Part shown: positions 15,537 through 23,976 of the stretch, one piece after another
How the letters are laid out: each line of letters opens with the position of its first letter
Position numbering within the stretch: position 1 is the first letter of the stretch
NCBI GenBank assembly: GCA_964593705.1
Contig: CAZQIV010000013.1
Coordinates: 1-64,000 of the forward strand
Length of the DNA stretch: 64,000 bases
Direction: 5' to 3'
DNA from: SABY01 sp964593705
Lineage (GTDB): Bacteria; Bacteroidota; Bacteroidia; Bacteroidales; 4484-276
Position numbers and translations under genes: made by a program
Notes under the pieces: generated by a model
Databases searched by the model: none
What the model was told of the DNA's origin: nothing
What the model saw: only the letters and a program-made list of their open reading frames with translations

Positions 15537-18158
15537 ATGATAAAATTTTTCTCTATGCGACTCCTGCTTTTAGTTTTCCTTCTCTTTCCTGTTCTTGGTT
15601 TTGGTCAGGTTTGGGACGATTTTAGTGATGGTGATTTTACACAAAACCCCTCCTGGGGTGGCGACATCAACCAGTTTAAGGTGAATGAAAATCAACAACT
15701 TCAGCTCGATGCTGAAGGAGCTGACACTTCACATTTGGGGACAAGCTTCAGCATGGGGCAGGAAACGGAATGGCGATTTTGGATAAAATGCCCATTCAGC
15801 CCATCTTCAAACAACAATGGTAAGTTTTACCTGGCAGGCGATCAATTAAATTTTGAAGCAACTCAAAACGGGTATTTTGTTCAGTTTGGGGAAGCAGGTT
15901 CCAATGATGCCATCGAACTTTTCAGGCAAAATGGCGAAGAAATAACTTCGGTTTGCCGTGGGACGGAAGGGCTGATTGCATCTTCTTTTCAACTTTGGCT
16001 AAGAGTTAGAAAAGACACACAGGGCAACTGGACTATCGAAGTTGACCCTACCGGTAGCGGGGCTTATCAATTGGAAGCCTCCGGCAATGACAATACCCTA
16101 AACAGTTCGGCTTACCTCGGGGTATATTGCCAATACACTTCGAGCAACAGCACCAAGTTTTATTTTGATGATATTTATGCAGGCCCGGTTGTGATAGACA
16201 ATGAAGCCCCCGAATTATTGCAGATTGATGTAATAAATTCAACAAATCTTAACCTGCTGTTTAACGAAGCCATCGATCCACTTACTGCTGTAAACAAGCA
16301 AAATTATTTTGTTTCGGAGCAAATACAATACCCTCAGCTTGTAACTTTGGATGTTGAAAATCCGGCGCTGATTCATCTCGATTTTGACCGTCAATTCCCA
16401 AATGGCCAGATGCTTTCAATTTCAATCGAAAATATTGCCGACCTTGCAGGAAATGTCATCATCCCAATTCAGGAAGACTTTATGTTTTATATGCCCTCAG
16501 TCCACGATATCCAGATCAACGAAATTATGGCAGATCCCAATCCTACAGTAGGTTTGCCCGATTGGGAATATGTTGAATTATTCAACAAAACCAACGCACC
16601 TATAAACTTATCAGGATGGAAATTGAAAATCGGGTCATCAGAAAAAGATTTTGGAAATGTACTCATCCAAGCTAATGGATACCTGATTTTGGGTGATGAT
16701 GAGGCTGAAGGTGAATTTCTTTTCAATGGCCCATTCTATGGATTTTCGAGTTTTGCACTTACCAATGCAGGCCAAATTCTTGTTTTGCAAAACCCTGATG
16801 GCGCTGCAATCTCGGTAGTTTCATACACTGACGAATGGTATGGCGATCCCAATAAAGACGAAGGAGGTTGGTCGTTAGAACAGATTGATCCTGAAAATCC
16901 ATGTGGAGGAATCAACAATTGGACAGCTTCGGTAAATCAAAATGGGGGCACACCCGGAGCCGAAAATTCGGTTTATGCTTCTAATCCCGATAACATACCT
17001 CCTTTTGCCAGCCGTGTGGAAATTTCTGATTCTGCCTCACTCATCCTGCATTTTTCCGAATCATTGGATAGTACTTTGCTTTTTAACGTTTTTGCTTTTG
17101 AGATTAACAAAGACATTGGAAACCCTGAATTTGTAAATCCAATTGACCCGATTTACCAGTCTGTTGAATTGTTTTTTGAAAATAGTTTTGAAAATTTATT
17201 GATCTACACCCTGAGTGTTGTAGATGAAAACCTGGCAGATTGTGCAGGAAACCTGGTTGATATTACCAAAACAGTAGCGTTTGGATTACCGGATGAAATT
17301 AGCGAAAGTGATATCGTAATCAACGAAGTGTTGTTTAATCCCAAAGATGATTTTGTTACAGGTGTTGATTTTGTTGAGATTTATAATCGCTCAGAAAAGA
17401 TACTCGACCTGAAAAATTTAGTGTTGGCCACCGAAGATGAAGACACCGGAGAACTTGCTTCACCAAAAGAAATTTCAGAAAATGGCTACTTGTTTTTTCC
17501 ATCTGAATATCTTGTCCTAACAACCGATCCGGATGTGGTACAAACCCAGTATTTTACAGAAAACCCTGATGGCTTTATAAAAATGGTTAGCCTTCCCACC
17601 TTTAGCAATGATGAAGGAGTGGCCTTGATTGCAACGAAAGGCTTTGTGAGGATCGACAGGATGGCATACAGCGAAACCATGCAATATCCATTATTGACTT
17701 CTTTTGATGGGGTTTCATTGGAAAGGATTAATTTCGACAGACCCTCTGATGACAAAACCAACTGGCACTCGGCAGCCGAAGATTTTGGATTTGCCACGCC
17801 GGCTTATCAAAATTCGCAATTCGGGATGATTATCGAAACCAGCGACCCGATAAGCATCGACCCTGAAGTTTTTTCGCCCGACAGCGATGGCAAGGACGAT
17901 GTGCTAAATATTTATTATCGGTTTGAAACGGAAGGAAAAAATTGTACCATCAACATTTATGATAGTCGTGGAAGGCTGGTGCGATCGCTGGTAAACAACG
18001 AGCTGATAGGAACATCGGGGCAATTTTCGTGGGATGGCCTTAACGATGACCACCAAAAAGCCGCCATCGGAATTTATATAATTTTTGTTGAATTGTTTGA
18101 CCCTGAAGGAAACAAGGAGCACTACAAGAAAACGGCAGTTCTTGCCACCCGGTTTTAG
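15537..18158 (+). CDS. Secreted protein with two lamin-tail domains and FlgD-like C-terminus
   Basis: 873 aa; a second ATG at 15555 gives an equally good signal peptide (MRLLLLVFLLFPVLGFG). After an N-terminal lectin/laminin-G-like beta region (about 25-225) and a Big-like domain (about 230-320, ending VHDIQINEIM), there is a first lamin-tail domain (about 323-470, INEIMADPNP ... WEYVELFN ... LSGWKL), a second bacterial Ig-like domain, and a second lamin-tail domain (about 590-740, VINEVLFNPKD ... VDFVEIYN). The C-terminal 90 residues (PEVFSPDSDGKDDVLNIYY ... FSWDGLNDD ... AIGIYIIFVEL) resemble the FlgD-Ig/CHU_C type end used by T9SS cargo. It is likely cell-surface or secreted. No enzymatic motif is visible. 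Confidence 0.8.
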   Translation: MIKFFSMRLLLLVFLLFPVLGFGQVWDDFSDGDFTQNPSWGGDINQFKVNENQQLQLDAEGADTSHLGTSFSMGQETEWRFWIKCPFSPSSNNNGKFYLAGDQLNFEATQNGYFVQFGEAGSNDAIELFRQNGEEITSVCRGTEGLIASSFQLWLRVRKDTQGNWTIEVDPTGSGAYQLEASGNDNTLNSSAYLGVYCQYTSSNSTKFYFDDIYAGPVVIDNEAPELLQIDVINSTNLNLLFNEAIDPLTAVNKQNYFVSEQIQYPQLVTLDVENPALIHLDFDRQFPNGQMLSISIENIADLAGNVIIPIQEDFMFYMPSVHDIQINEIMADPNPTVGLPDWEYVELFNKTNAPINLSGWKLKIGSSEKDFGNVLIQANGYLILGDDEAEGEFLFNGPFYGFSSFALTNAGQILVLQNPDGAAISVVSYTDEWYGDPNKDEGGWSLEQIDPENPCGGINNWTASVNQNGGTPGAENSVYASNPDNIPPFASRVEISDSASLILHFSESLDSTLLFNVFAFEINKDIGNPEFVNPIDPIYQSVELFFENSFENLLIYTLSVVDENLADCAGNLVDITKTVAFGLPDEISESDIVINEVLFNPKDDFVTGVDFVEIYNRSEKILDLKNLVLATEDEDTGELASPKEISENGYLFFPSEYLVLTTDPDVVQTQYFTENPDGFIKMVSLPTFSNDEGVALIATKGFVRIDRMAYSETMQYPLLTSFDGVSLERINFDRPSDDKTNWHSAAEDFGFATPAYQNSQFGMIIETSDPISIDPEVFSPDSDGKDDVLNIYYRFETEGKNCTINIYDSRGRLVRSLVNNELIGTSGQFSWDGLNDDHQKAAIGIYIIFVELFDPEGNKEHYKKTAVLATRF

Positions 18159-18164
18159 ATAAAA

Positions 18165-18186
18165 AAAAGAGCCACCCTAAGGTAGC
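18165..18186 (-). terminator. Possible terminator for the 113-aa secreted protein gene
   Basis: On the minus strand GCTACC-TTAG-GGTGGC forms a short stem with one mismatch, followed by CTTTTTTTT. It is in the right direction for the minus-strand gene ending at 18346, though a palindromic repeat lies between. Confidence 0.35.
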
Positions 18187-18215
18187 CCAATTTCCGTTTT
18201 CAGCAAGGGTTTAAT

Positions 18216-18346
18216 TAGTGCTTGACCATTAAGTCGTCTTTTTTCACAAATCTAAAAAAATCTCCCGCAGATTTCGCTGATTAGCGCAGATTTTATCTGC
18301 GCTAATCAGCGAAATCTGCGGGAAAAATTACTAAAAAGACCGACAT
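18216..18346. repeat. Palindromic element with perfect 28-bp arms (family 2-related), copy 1
   Basis: The core is a hairpin with arms 18263-18290 and 18296-18323, perfectly complementary over 28 bp, with a 5-nt loop. The outer ends begin with TAGTGCTTGACC and end close to the stop codon of the next gene, similar to the ends of the MITE family 2. A second core with 30-bp arms is at 21268-21332 and half of the core is at 49199-49239. Confidence 0.7.
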
Positions 18347-18687
18347 TAATTATTCTCAAACATTCCATCAGGCGATTTTTTGAAAAATGGCAAGATGTGA
18401 TGTGTGTTAAAAAAGTATTTCCAATCAGCATAGGGCGCTGTAACGAAATACGTTTTTTTATGAACCACAATTTTCACCGTGATAAAGTCTCCGGCATCAT
18501 TGTTAAAAATAACAGCGGGGTTCACCTGTGTGAGAAGAGCATTTACATAAATCGGCTTATCCAGCAACATTTTTAAATGCACCGTGGTGGATGCCTGACT
18601 GTACGGATTTTGTTCACGAAACTGAGCATAACTCATCATGGTAAATGATACCATCACTAAAACTAAAACAACTTTTAAAGCTTTCAT
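18346..18687 (-). CDS. Small secreted protein, unknown function
   Basis: 113 aa from the ATG at 18687, which gives a clean signal peptide (MKALKVVLVLVMVSFTMMSYA, cleavage before QFREQ). The mature part of about 92 residues is predicted mixed alpha/beta with a C-terminal aromatic-rich stretch. No family recognised and no sorting domain. The stop codon TAA lies at the outer edge of the neighbouring palindromic element. Upstream, 18700-19090 contains no gene that I can support; an ORF at 18937-19170 on the plus strand lacks any protein-like features. Confidence 0.55.
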   Translation of the reverse strand: MKALKVVLVLVMVSFTMMSYAQFREQNPYSQASTTVHLKMLLDKPIYVNALLTQVNPAVIFNNDAGDFITVKIVVHKKTYFVTAPYADWKYFFNTHHILPFFKKSPDGMFENN

Positions 18688-19092
18688 AATAACCTCCATT
18701 TTTGATTTGATAAATTAAAGAATTGTTGAATTTGAAAAAATTGAAAAGAACTGTGTTTAAAATCAATGATACAAAGGTAGGGTGGTGAAGGCTCTAAAAC
18801 ATCCCTGAATACAATGGGTTTAAAAAATAGCAGAAATCACCTATATGGTTTTTATGGCCCGATAGCCATAAACCTTTTTCAGGATAATTCGTACAATAAA
18901 ATGATTAATGTCGCTTAACCGAATAATTCCGCCTGATTGTTGGAAGTCGGTACTTACTCTTTAATGTGGCCAGTTTATCAACACCCAAAATTTAGTCTTG
19001 ATGAGAGTTGCATATATAAAAACTCTTGCGTTTTTATGAAAACATTTTGTAAAGGGAGCTGGTTTGTCTCGTTTTCCGGATGTGCTAAAAGG

Positions 19093-19129
19093 AATAAAAA
19101 AAACCGTGAAGCGGCTGCCTCACGGTTTT
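19093..19129 (-). terminator. Rho-independent terminator after the selenoprotein candidate
   Basis: On the minus strand AAAACCGTGA pairs with TCACGGTTTT (arms 19120-19129 and 19100-19109) around a 10-nt loop, followed by a run of eight T. It lies 31 bp beyond the TAA of the 19160-20998 gene. No comparable structure follows the internal UGA, which fits one transcription unit spanning both halves. Confidence 0.85.
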
Positions 19130-19159
19130 GTAAAAAGTTCAATAGTACAATTAAATTTG

Positions 19160-20998
19160 TTATTCAATAATTACAGATTCAACGAATAAACCATCATTGG
19201 TTTGTACTTTGAAAATGTACATTCCCGGGTTGAAATGTTCGGTGTTTAAATTCATGATATTTGAACTGCCGTGGGTTTCATAAACAAGTTGGCCCACATG
19301 ATTATAAACCCTTACGGAGTTTATCTCATTATTGGCTTTTATATTCACCCTGTTATTGGCCGGATTAGGATAAACCTGCAGGTCATCAGCAACTTCAATA
19401 GAACCCACTCCGGTCAATAGAACTGCCATCATACTTGTTCCCTGGTAAATCTCTTTGGTATCCATGTTTTCGATAAACACAACCACCTCACAATTTTCGA
19501 TCATATAGTTGTCTTCAATTGTTACCGTTGTGCTAAATGTGTGACTTGTTTCACTTGAAAAATCCAGCGACATACCCATACCATCAGGATACACATTACG
19601 GGCAACAAAAAACTGGTTTTCGTTACCTGGTGATGCAATATCCGTTTCTGTTAATACAACAAAAGCGGCCAGGTTTTCGGTGCTGTTACCATTTTTAATT
19701 TCAATGGTAGCTTCCACTTCAAGGTGCATTCCGTCAACAGTAGCTGCTGACATGCTTATTTCGAAGTTAGAGGGATAAGGTACACGTTCTTCCATTACAG
19801 GAACATAATACGGGTAAGAGGTTGGGTTATAGCCTCCAACAACAGCTTGCCAACCATCAAACCATACGGTGGGGTAACCGGTAATGCCATAAAAGCCATC
19901 TCTAACCATACCTTGGGGGAATTCAAATTCATCATTGTTGTGCCAGGCAATTACTGCGAGGTTCTCAATGTATTCGGGATGCAACTGGTTCAAACCAACA
20001 GCTGCATACGGGCAGTAACCTCACCATGTGCCGGTGAAGAATTCCGCAATAACTTTTTGTCTGGGTTGTGCAGAAAATACAACGGTCATTGCTTTGCAAT
20101 CATCATCAGGCATTTCATCGCCAGTGAGATAAGAACAAATTTCCACATCATAAGCACCAACCTCGGTTGTCCAGGTATCAAATTCAACCTGAAGTGCTTC
20201 ACCCACAGCCAGGTCAACTAAATCTACGGTAGAAGAATAACCTGTGGATTCTACGGTCATGGTAACAGGAAAACTAATGGTTTCCACGCCCATGTTGGCA
20301 ACCGTTGCCATTGGAGTAACATCACCGGCCAACATAACAAGAGCCATGTCGATAGACATCACTGTTGCATTGTAGTCAATGGGAGTACCGGTAATTTCAA
20401 TCATATAATCTTCCCATTCACCATAAGTAAAAGAGGCGCAGGGATCGGGTGATGAAGGTTCTGTCCAGTTAGAGCCAATCCTCATCCTGTGAACGCCAGG
20501 CATAGCGTTACCGGGAATGGTAATCTCGGCCTCAACCATAACTCCTACATCATTTACTTCAAGATCGGTGAGAATTCTTTCCATATCTGAAAAAACTTCG
20601 TCATCGTTAAAGTCAACCCACATACTCATGAACTGACCAGAATAACCGGTTTCGAATGAAGCCGTGTAAGCATAACCAATTTCGGCAGTTCCCTGCATAG
20701 CAGTAAAATCACCATATCCATTGGGGCTGCAACCACTGTTCAGGTTTTCGATTCCTGCAAACATAAATCCGGTAAAACCATCACCATAACTGCAATTGGC
20801 ACTCGGAATACAGTAATCATCAGTGCCATCGGTTAACGATGGAGTTGCTTGCCCGAGCTCCAGCTTGTGTTGTGCCACTGCCTGGAGCCTTTCCTGCAAG
20901 CCGGAATTTCCGGGTCGGGCATTGATCTGCGCCATTAGGCTACCCGTAACCATCATGGCAAGCAGAAAGGTTAATAATGTAATCGTTTTTCGTTTCAT
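19160..20998 (-). CDS. Candidate selenoprotein: secreted GEVED/Omp28-like protein with in-frame UGA at CxxC position
   Basis: 613 codons, 612 residues if UGA at 20021-20023 is read as selenocysteine (residue 326). N-terminal signal peptide (MKRKTITLLTFLLAMM, cleavage near SLMA-Q); a GEVED domain at about 60-200 (YCIPSANCSYGDGF ... SMWVDFNDDEVFSDMERIL ... YGEWEDYMIEI); a beta domain at 205-305; a thioredoxin-like domain of Omp28 type from 310 (VIAEFFTGTW-UGA-GYCPYAAVGLNQL ... GITGYPTVWFDG); and a T9SS type A sorting domain in the last 75 residues (LQVYPNPANNRVNI ... GMYIFKV). The UGA replaces the first Cys of a redox CxxC (expected TGTWCGYCP), making UxxC. The same frame continues open for 286 codons. 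A SECIS-like hairpin starts 13 nt after UGA. UGA is a stop elsewhere in this window, so the code is not changed. The alternative is a nonsense mutation or sequencing error; selA/selB/selC are not in the window. Confidence 0.7.
19979..20007 (-). promoter_or_regulatory. Bacterial SECIS-like hairpin downstream of UGA
   Basis: Counting from the base after UGA, nucleotides 14-22 (AUGCAGCUG) pair with 34-42 (CAGUUGCAU): 9 bp with one G-U. Two more U-A pairs (23/32, 24/31) extend the stem past a bulged C. The apical loop GGUUUG begins 24 nt after the UGA and starts with GGU. Bacterial SECIS elements have an apical loop with early G residues roughly 16-37 nt beyond the UGA; this one fits. The stem is inside the coding sequence, as required for SelB-dependent decoding. 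Confidence 0.6.
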
Positions 20999-21224
20999 AA
21001 CAAATTGTTTAATTAATACTTATTGAATTGAACACTATGTAATTTTAAAATCATAACCAATGAAACATTATTTTTTTGTAAAAATATGCATAAATGTACA
21101 TATATAATTAAGAATCACTCTAAATTTTATAAAGTGGTTTTGACAAGCTTAAGGTCTTGATGTAAAAAAAAGGGGAAATATAAAATCCGGGGAAAAGTGA
21201 TTAAGGTAAATCAGCACTGAATAG

Positions 21225-21355
21225 TGCATGTCCATAAAGTCAACTATCTCGATCCGAGGCCAAAGAATCTCCCGCTGATTTCGCTGATAAGCGCAGAATA
21301 AATCTGCGCTTATCAGCGAAATCAGCGGGAGACATTACTAAAAAGACAGACTCTA
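21225..21355. repeat. Palindromic element with perfect 30-bp arms (family 2-related), copy 2
   Basis: Arms at 21268-21297 and 21303-21332 are perfectly complementary (30 bp, 5-nt loop). The left outer end TAGTGCATGTCCATAAAGT matches the family 2 terminal repeat; the right end reads ACTAAAAAGACAGACTCTA. Both the core and the outer right arm are shared with 18216-18346. Confidence 0.75.
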
Positions 21356-21669
21356 AATAGTGTCGGTCTATAAAGTCAGCTCTTTTCTGATTTTGCCCGC
21401 GCAACCGCGTAATCCCCTCGTTTATAGCCTTTCCCTCGGTCTCCCTCTTTAGACCTCACCCTCAATCTCCCGATTTTCGGGAGGTTGGGGATGGGGTAAT
21501 TACCAGAAAAGGCTGGAAAATAGAAAAGGGGTTTCTCAAAATAGCTCTGAAAATTCCGGGTTCAATTTTACTTAAAACGAAATTATTAAGCTTTTATATC
21601 AGTCGCCAATCAAATGGCCGCTATCTAAGATTCCCTCTAACCTTCCTATCCGGCAAGGCTACCCCCTCC

Positions 21670-21747
21670 TAACTTGGACAAGCCAAAACCAAACAAGGTG
21701 ATCATGTAAAACTTATGGTGTATTCCTGTTTTGGTTTGTCCAAGTTA
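21670..21747. mobile_element. 78-bp MITE-like inverted repeat
   Basis: The ends are TAACTTGGACAAGCCAAAAC and, as reverse complement of the right end, TAACTTGGACAAACCAAAAC: one mismatch in 20. The 37-bp interior has no coding capacity. Probably a small non-autonomous element or a hairpin repeat; a single copy is seen here. Confidence 0.5.
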
Positions 21748-22163
21748 GTCGGCAAAATTTATAAATGCATATTTTGCAATTTAGAGCTTTATTATTCACC
21801 TACCTTTCATATTATCGACAATGCATTTTAAATTTTGCTTTAGGCGCTTAAAAAGCCACTATTGCTAACATGTTAACGATATTTACAAACGGTTGGATAT
21901 CATTCCCACAAAGCGGTTTTGTTTTTCAACATAGTGCAATCAATACACTAATATCTCTTTATAAACGAAGCATTCAGCATTTTTCATCATTATGCGATTT
22001 TTTTCATCGAATTACGCTAATTAAACTAATTTTAATTAGTTTAATCCGATAAATTCGATGATAATTAATAAAATGTGATATAGCCTGTTTTGACGGAGGG
22101 AATTAGTTTCACAAGTTTGGTAGATGCGTTTCCCGCGAAGCGGCTTTAATTTTCAAATTAATG

Positions 22164-22222
22164 TAGTACCTTTTCTCTAATATTCTGCCAAAAAATGGCA
22201 GAATATTAGAGAAAAGGTACTA
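22164..22222. repeat. Perfect 59-bp palindromic hairpin (27-bp arms)
   Basis: Arms 22164-22190 (beginning TAGTACCTTTTCTCT) and 22196-22222 are perfectly complementary with a loop of five A. Nothing on either side suggests a terminator, and TAGTAC...GTACTA ends suggest a mobile hairpin. Confidence 0.75.
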
Positions 22223-22391
22223 AAGGGGAAACCCACGCCAATTGTACGTTGGCTGGTTCTTCCGCCAACTGGCGGAGAGTTAGAGGGGTGTGCGGCGGGT
22301 TGCGAGTTAATAGACGGATCCTAAATAATCGATACGTTTGGATGCCGGATTAATCGATATGTACTCCACTTATCCAAGCGTGTTTTTAATC

Positions 22392-23732
22392 CTACCTTCC
22401 TCCGGCCACTGCTTTTTTATAATATGCCAGTTTAATTTGAACGGTACACAAGGCGTCATTGCGAGCATCTTCGGCTTGCTGAAACATAGCTTGCGCTTCG
22501 AGCATATCGGAGGTGCTTACCATCCCGGCCTCATAATTATCACGGGTAACCTTCTGGTATTCCCCGGCTTCCTCCACCGATTTTTCGGCAATGGACACCT
22601 GCATATTACTTTCGATGAGTTCCTTGTAGGATTTTTGTACTTGCAACACCATTAGTTCGGAGGTTTCGCTGAGGCGATTTTCGGCCATATCCACTTTTAT
22701 CTGGTGTTCTTTAATTTTGTGTGAGCCGCCCCACCATCCCGAAAGGGGAACATTAAGTGTGGCAAATACCAGCGCATTGGTGCTCGATTTATCCATCACA
22801 TCCAGGTAGTAACCCTGAACGCCCACGGCCAATTGCGGCAAAACTTCACCACGAGCTATTTTCTTTTGAAGTTTTTCGGCCTCCACAGCTTTTTGCAACA
22901 TTATGTATTCCTGGCGGTTTTGAATGGCAGTATCCGGATTCAGAAAATAATTCTCAACGCTTCGGCTATTCATCTCAGTACCTGAAAACTCGATGGAAGG
23001 TGAATATTGGACACCCATATTTTGACACAGAGCCATGCTCATTAACTCGATCCCGTTTTGGAGTTTCAACTTTTTACCAGCCAGTTCGTTTTGCTTGAGG
23101 GTAACTTTAAGCAAATCCGATTTTTGAGTAAGTCCGGCCTCATAAGCCACCGACACATCCTTATAAAGCTCATCGAGTAATTCTTCGTAGCTAATGATGG
23201 TTTTCATCTTTTCTTTAAAAGATATCAGTGTCCAGTATTGTTGTTCGGTTTTGAAAAGAGCATCTTCTTCCGAAAGAATCAAGGCATGTTTATCGATATC
23301 CTGCCCCAGAGCAGCCAGCTTATTGCCATTCCTTACCTGGCCTCCCATGTAAACAGGCTCTACCGCAGCAACATAACCCAAATTGGTATAATCGAGAATA
23401 TTGAGCTCCATACCCGGAAAATAGGCAAATTGTGTAGGGCTTTGATAATTTGCAGGATTTGCATCGTACACCGGAAGCTTCATCTCAGGCACTTCCTCTT
23501 TTAAAATATAATCGTTGGCTTTCATGGCAGCAAACCCTGCATTTACCTGCGGAAAATAATTGGTAAAAGCATTCTTCTTTACCTGCTCTGCTTGTTCAAC
23601 CTTAAGCCTTGCTTCGTTAATTTTTTTGTTGTTGGCCAGGGTCAGGCTTTTGCAGGAATCCAATGACAGGGTTTGTGCTGAAGCCATTGAGGTAATCACA
23701 CTCAATATTATGATTAAAAATTGTTTTTTCAT
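22392..23732 (-). CDS. TolC-family outer membrane efflux protein
   Basis: 446 aa from the ATG at 23732, where the signal peptide starts (MKKQFLIIILSVITSMASA-QTL); the frame is open for 53 codons further upstream but those codons run through repeat DNA. The mature protein begins LSLDSCKSLTLANNKKINEA, the usual first helix of TolC proteins, and has the duplicated OEP architecture with long coiled-coil helices (for instance residues 180-240 and 385-440). It forms the outer-membrane channel of a tripartite pump. It is the last gene of the adaptor-pump-channel operon, separated from the pump by 244 bp that contain two palindromic repeats. Confidence 0.9.
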   Translation of the reverse strand: MKKQFLIIILSVITSMASAQTLSLDSCKSLTLANNKKINEARLKVEQAEQVKKNAFTNYFPQVNAGFAAMKANDYILKEEVPEMKLPVYDANPANYQSPTQFAYFPGMELNILDYTNLGYVAAVEPVYMGGQVRNGNKLAALGQDIDKHALILSEEDALFKTEQQYWTLISFKEKMKTIISYEELLDELYKDVSVAYEAGLTQKSDLLKVTLKQNELAGKKLKLQNGIELMSMALCQNMGVQYSPSIEFSGTEMNSRSVENYFLNPDTAIQNRQEYIMLQKAVEAEKLQKKIARGEVLPQLAVGVQGYYLDVMDKSSTNALVFATLNVPLSGWWGGSHKIKEHQIKVDMAENRLSETSELMVLQVQKSYKELIESNMQVSIAEKSVEEAGEYQKVTRDNYEAGMVSTSDMLEAQAMFQQAEDARNDALCTVQIKLAYYKKAVAGGR

Positions 23733-23922
23733 TTGTATAAAGTTAGCCACGCTTGTCCGCCAGCTGGCGGAGATGCACGGATGTCCGTAGGACTCCTTTG
23801 GAGATATTGAATAATGTTTCTCCTTATGAGTCCTTCGGACATTCGTACCCCCCGAATGATCGGGGCAAGCGTGGGTGTTAATAATATTCATAATTATTTT
23901 ATTTTTTCTTTATTGTTGCATC

Positions 23923-23946
23923 AGAGACAAGGCATGCCTTGTCTCT
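23923..23946. repeat. Dispersed 24-bp perfect palindrome, copy 3
   Basis: Half-site AGAGACAAGGCA followed by its exact inverse, then TACAACACATGC. The same core occurs at 10086 and, imperfectly, at 11055. In the same gap an unrelated inverted repeat (GTCCGCCAGCTGGCGGA at about 23754-23770) is also present. Confidence 0.7.
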
Positions 23947-23976
23947 ACAACACATGCATTGTCATTACTGATAGCA

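Larger units (their letters stand above)
21356..22323. repeat. Gene-free nest of repeats between the selenoprotein candidate and TolC
   Basis: The interval 20999-22391 has no gene I can support. It begins at 21356 with a family 2 end (GTCGGTCTATAAAGTC) and closes at 22323 with an inverted end (TTAATAGACGGATCCTA) preceded by a tail like that of 10900-11013. Inside lie the inverted repeat at 21670-21747, an AT-rich palindrome near 21995-22060 (AATTAAACTAATT against AATTAGTTTAATC) and the perfect hairpin at 22164-22222. This looks like one element hit by later insertions. 20999-21224 is plain AT-rich upstream DNA. Confidence 0.5.

Noticed and set aside
18937..19170. 77-codon plus-strand ORF
   Set aside because: No signal peptide, RBS or family; it runs into the terminator of the minus-strand gene.
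20021..20023. UGA reassigned to Trp or Gly in a variant genetic code
   Set aside because: Several solid genes in this window end in TGA (for example tyrS and the AAA ATPase), and the other ORFs contain no internal TGA.
19160..20998. Two separate genes (a stop-ended N-terminal half and a TTG-started C-terminal half)
   Set aside because: Both halves are in the same frame, the C-terminal half lacks a start with signal peptide although it ends in a T9SS sorting domain, and no terminator divides them. Only the UGA separates them, so I annotate one gene.
23733..23891. 53-codon N-terminal extension of TolC
   Set aside because: It runs through palindromic repeat DNA, and a proper signal peptide starts at 23732.
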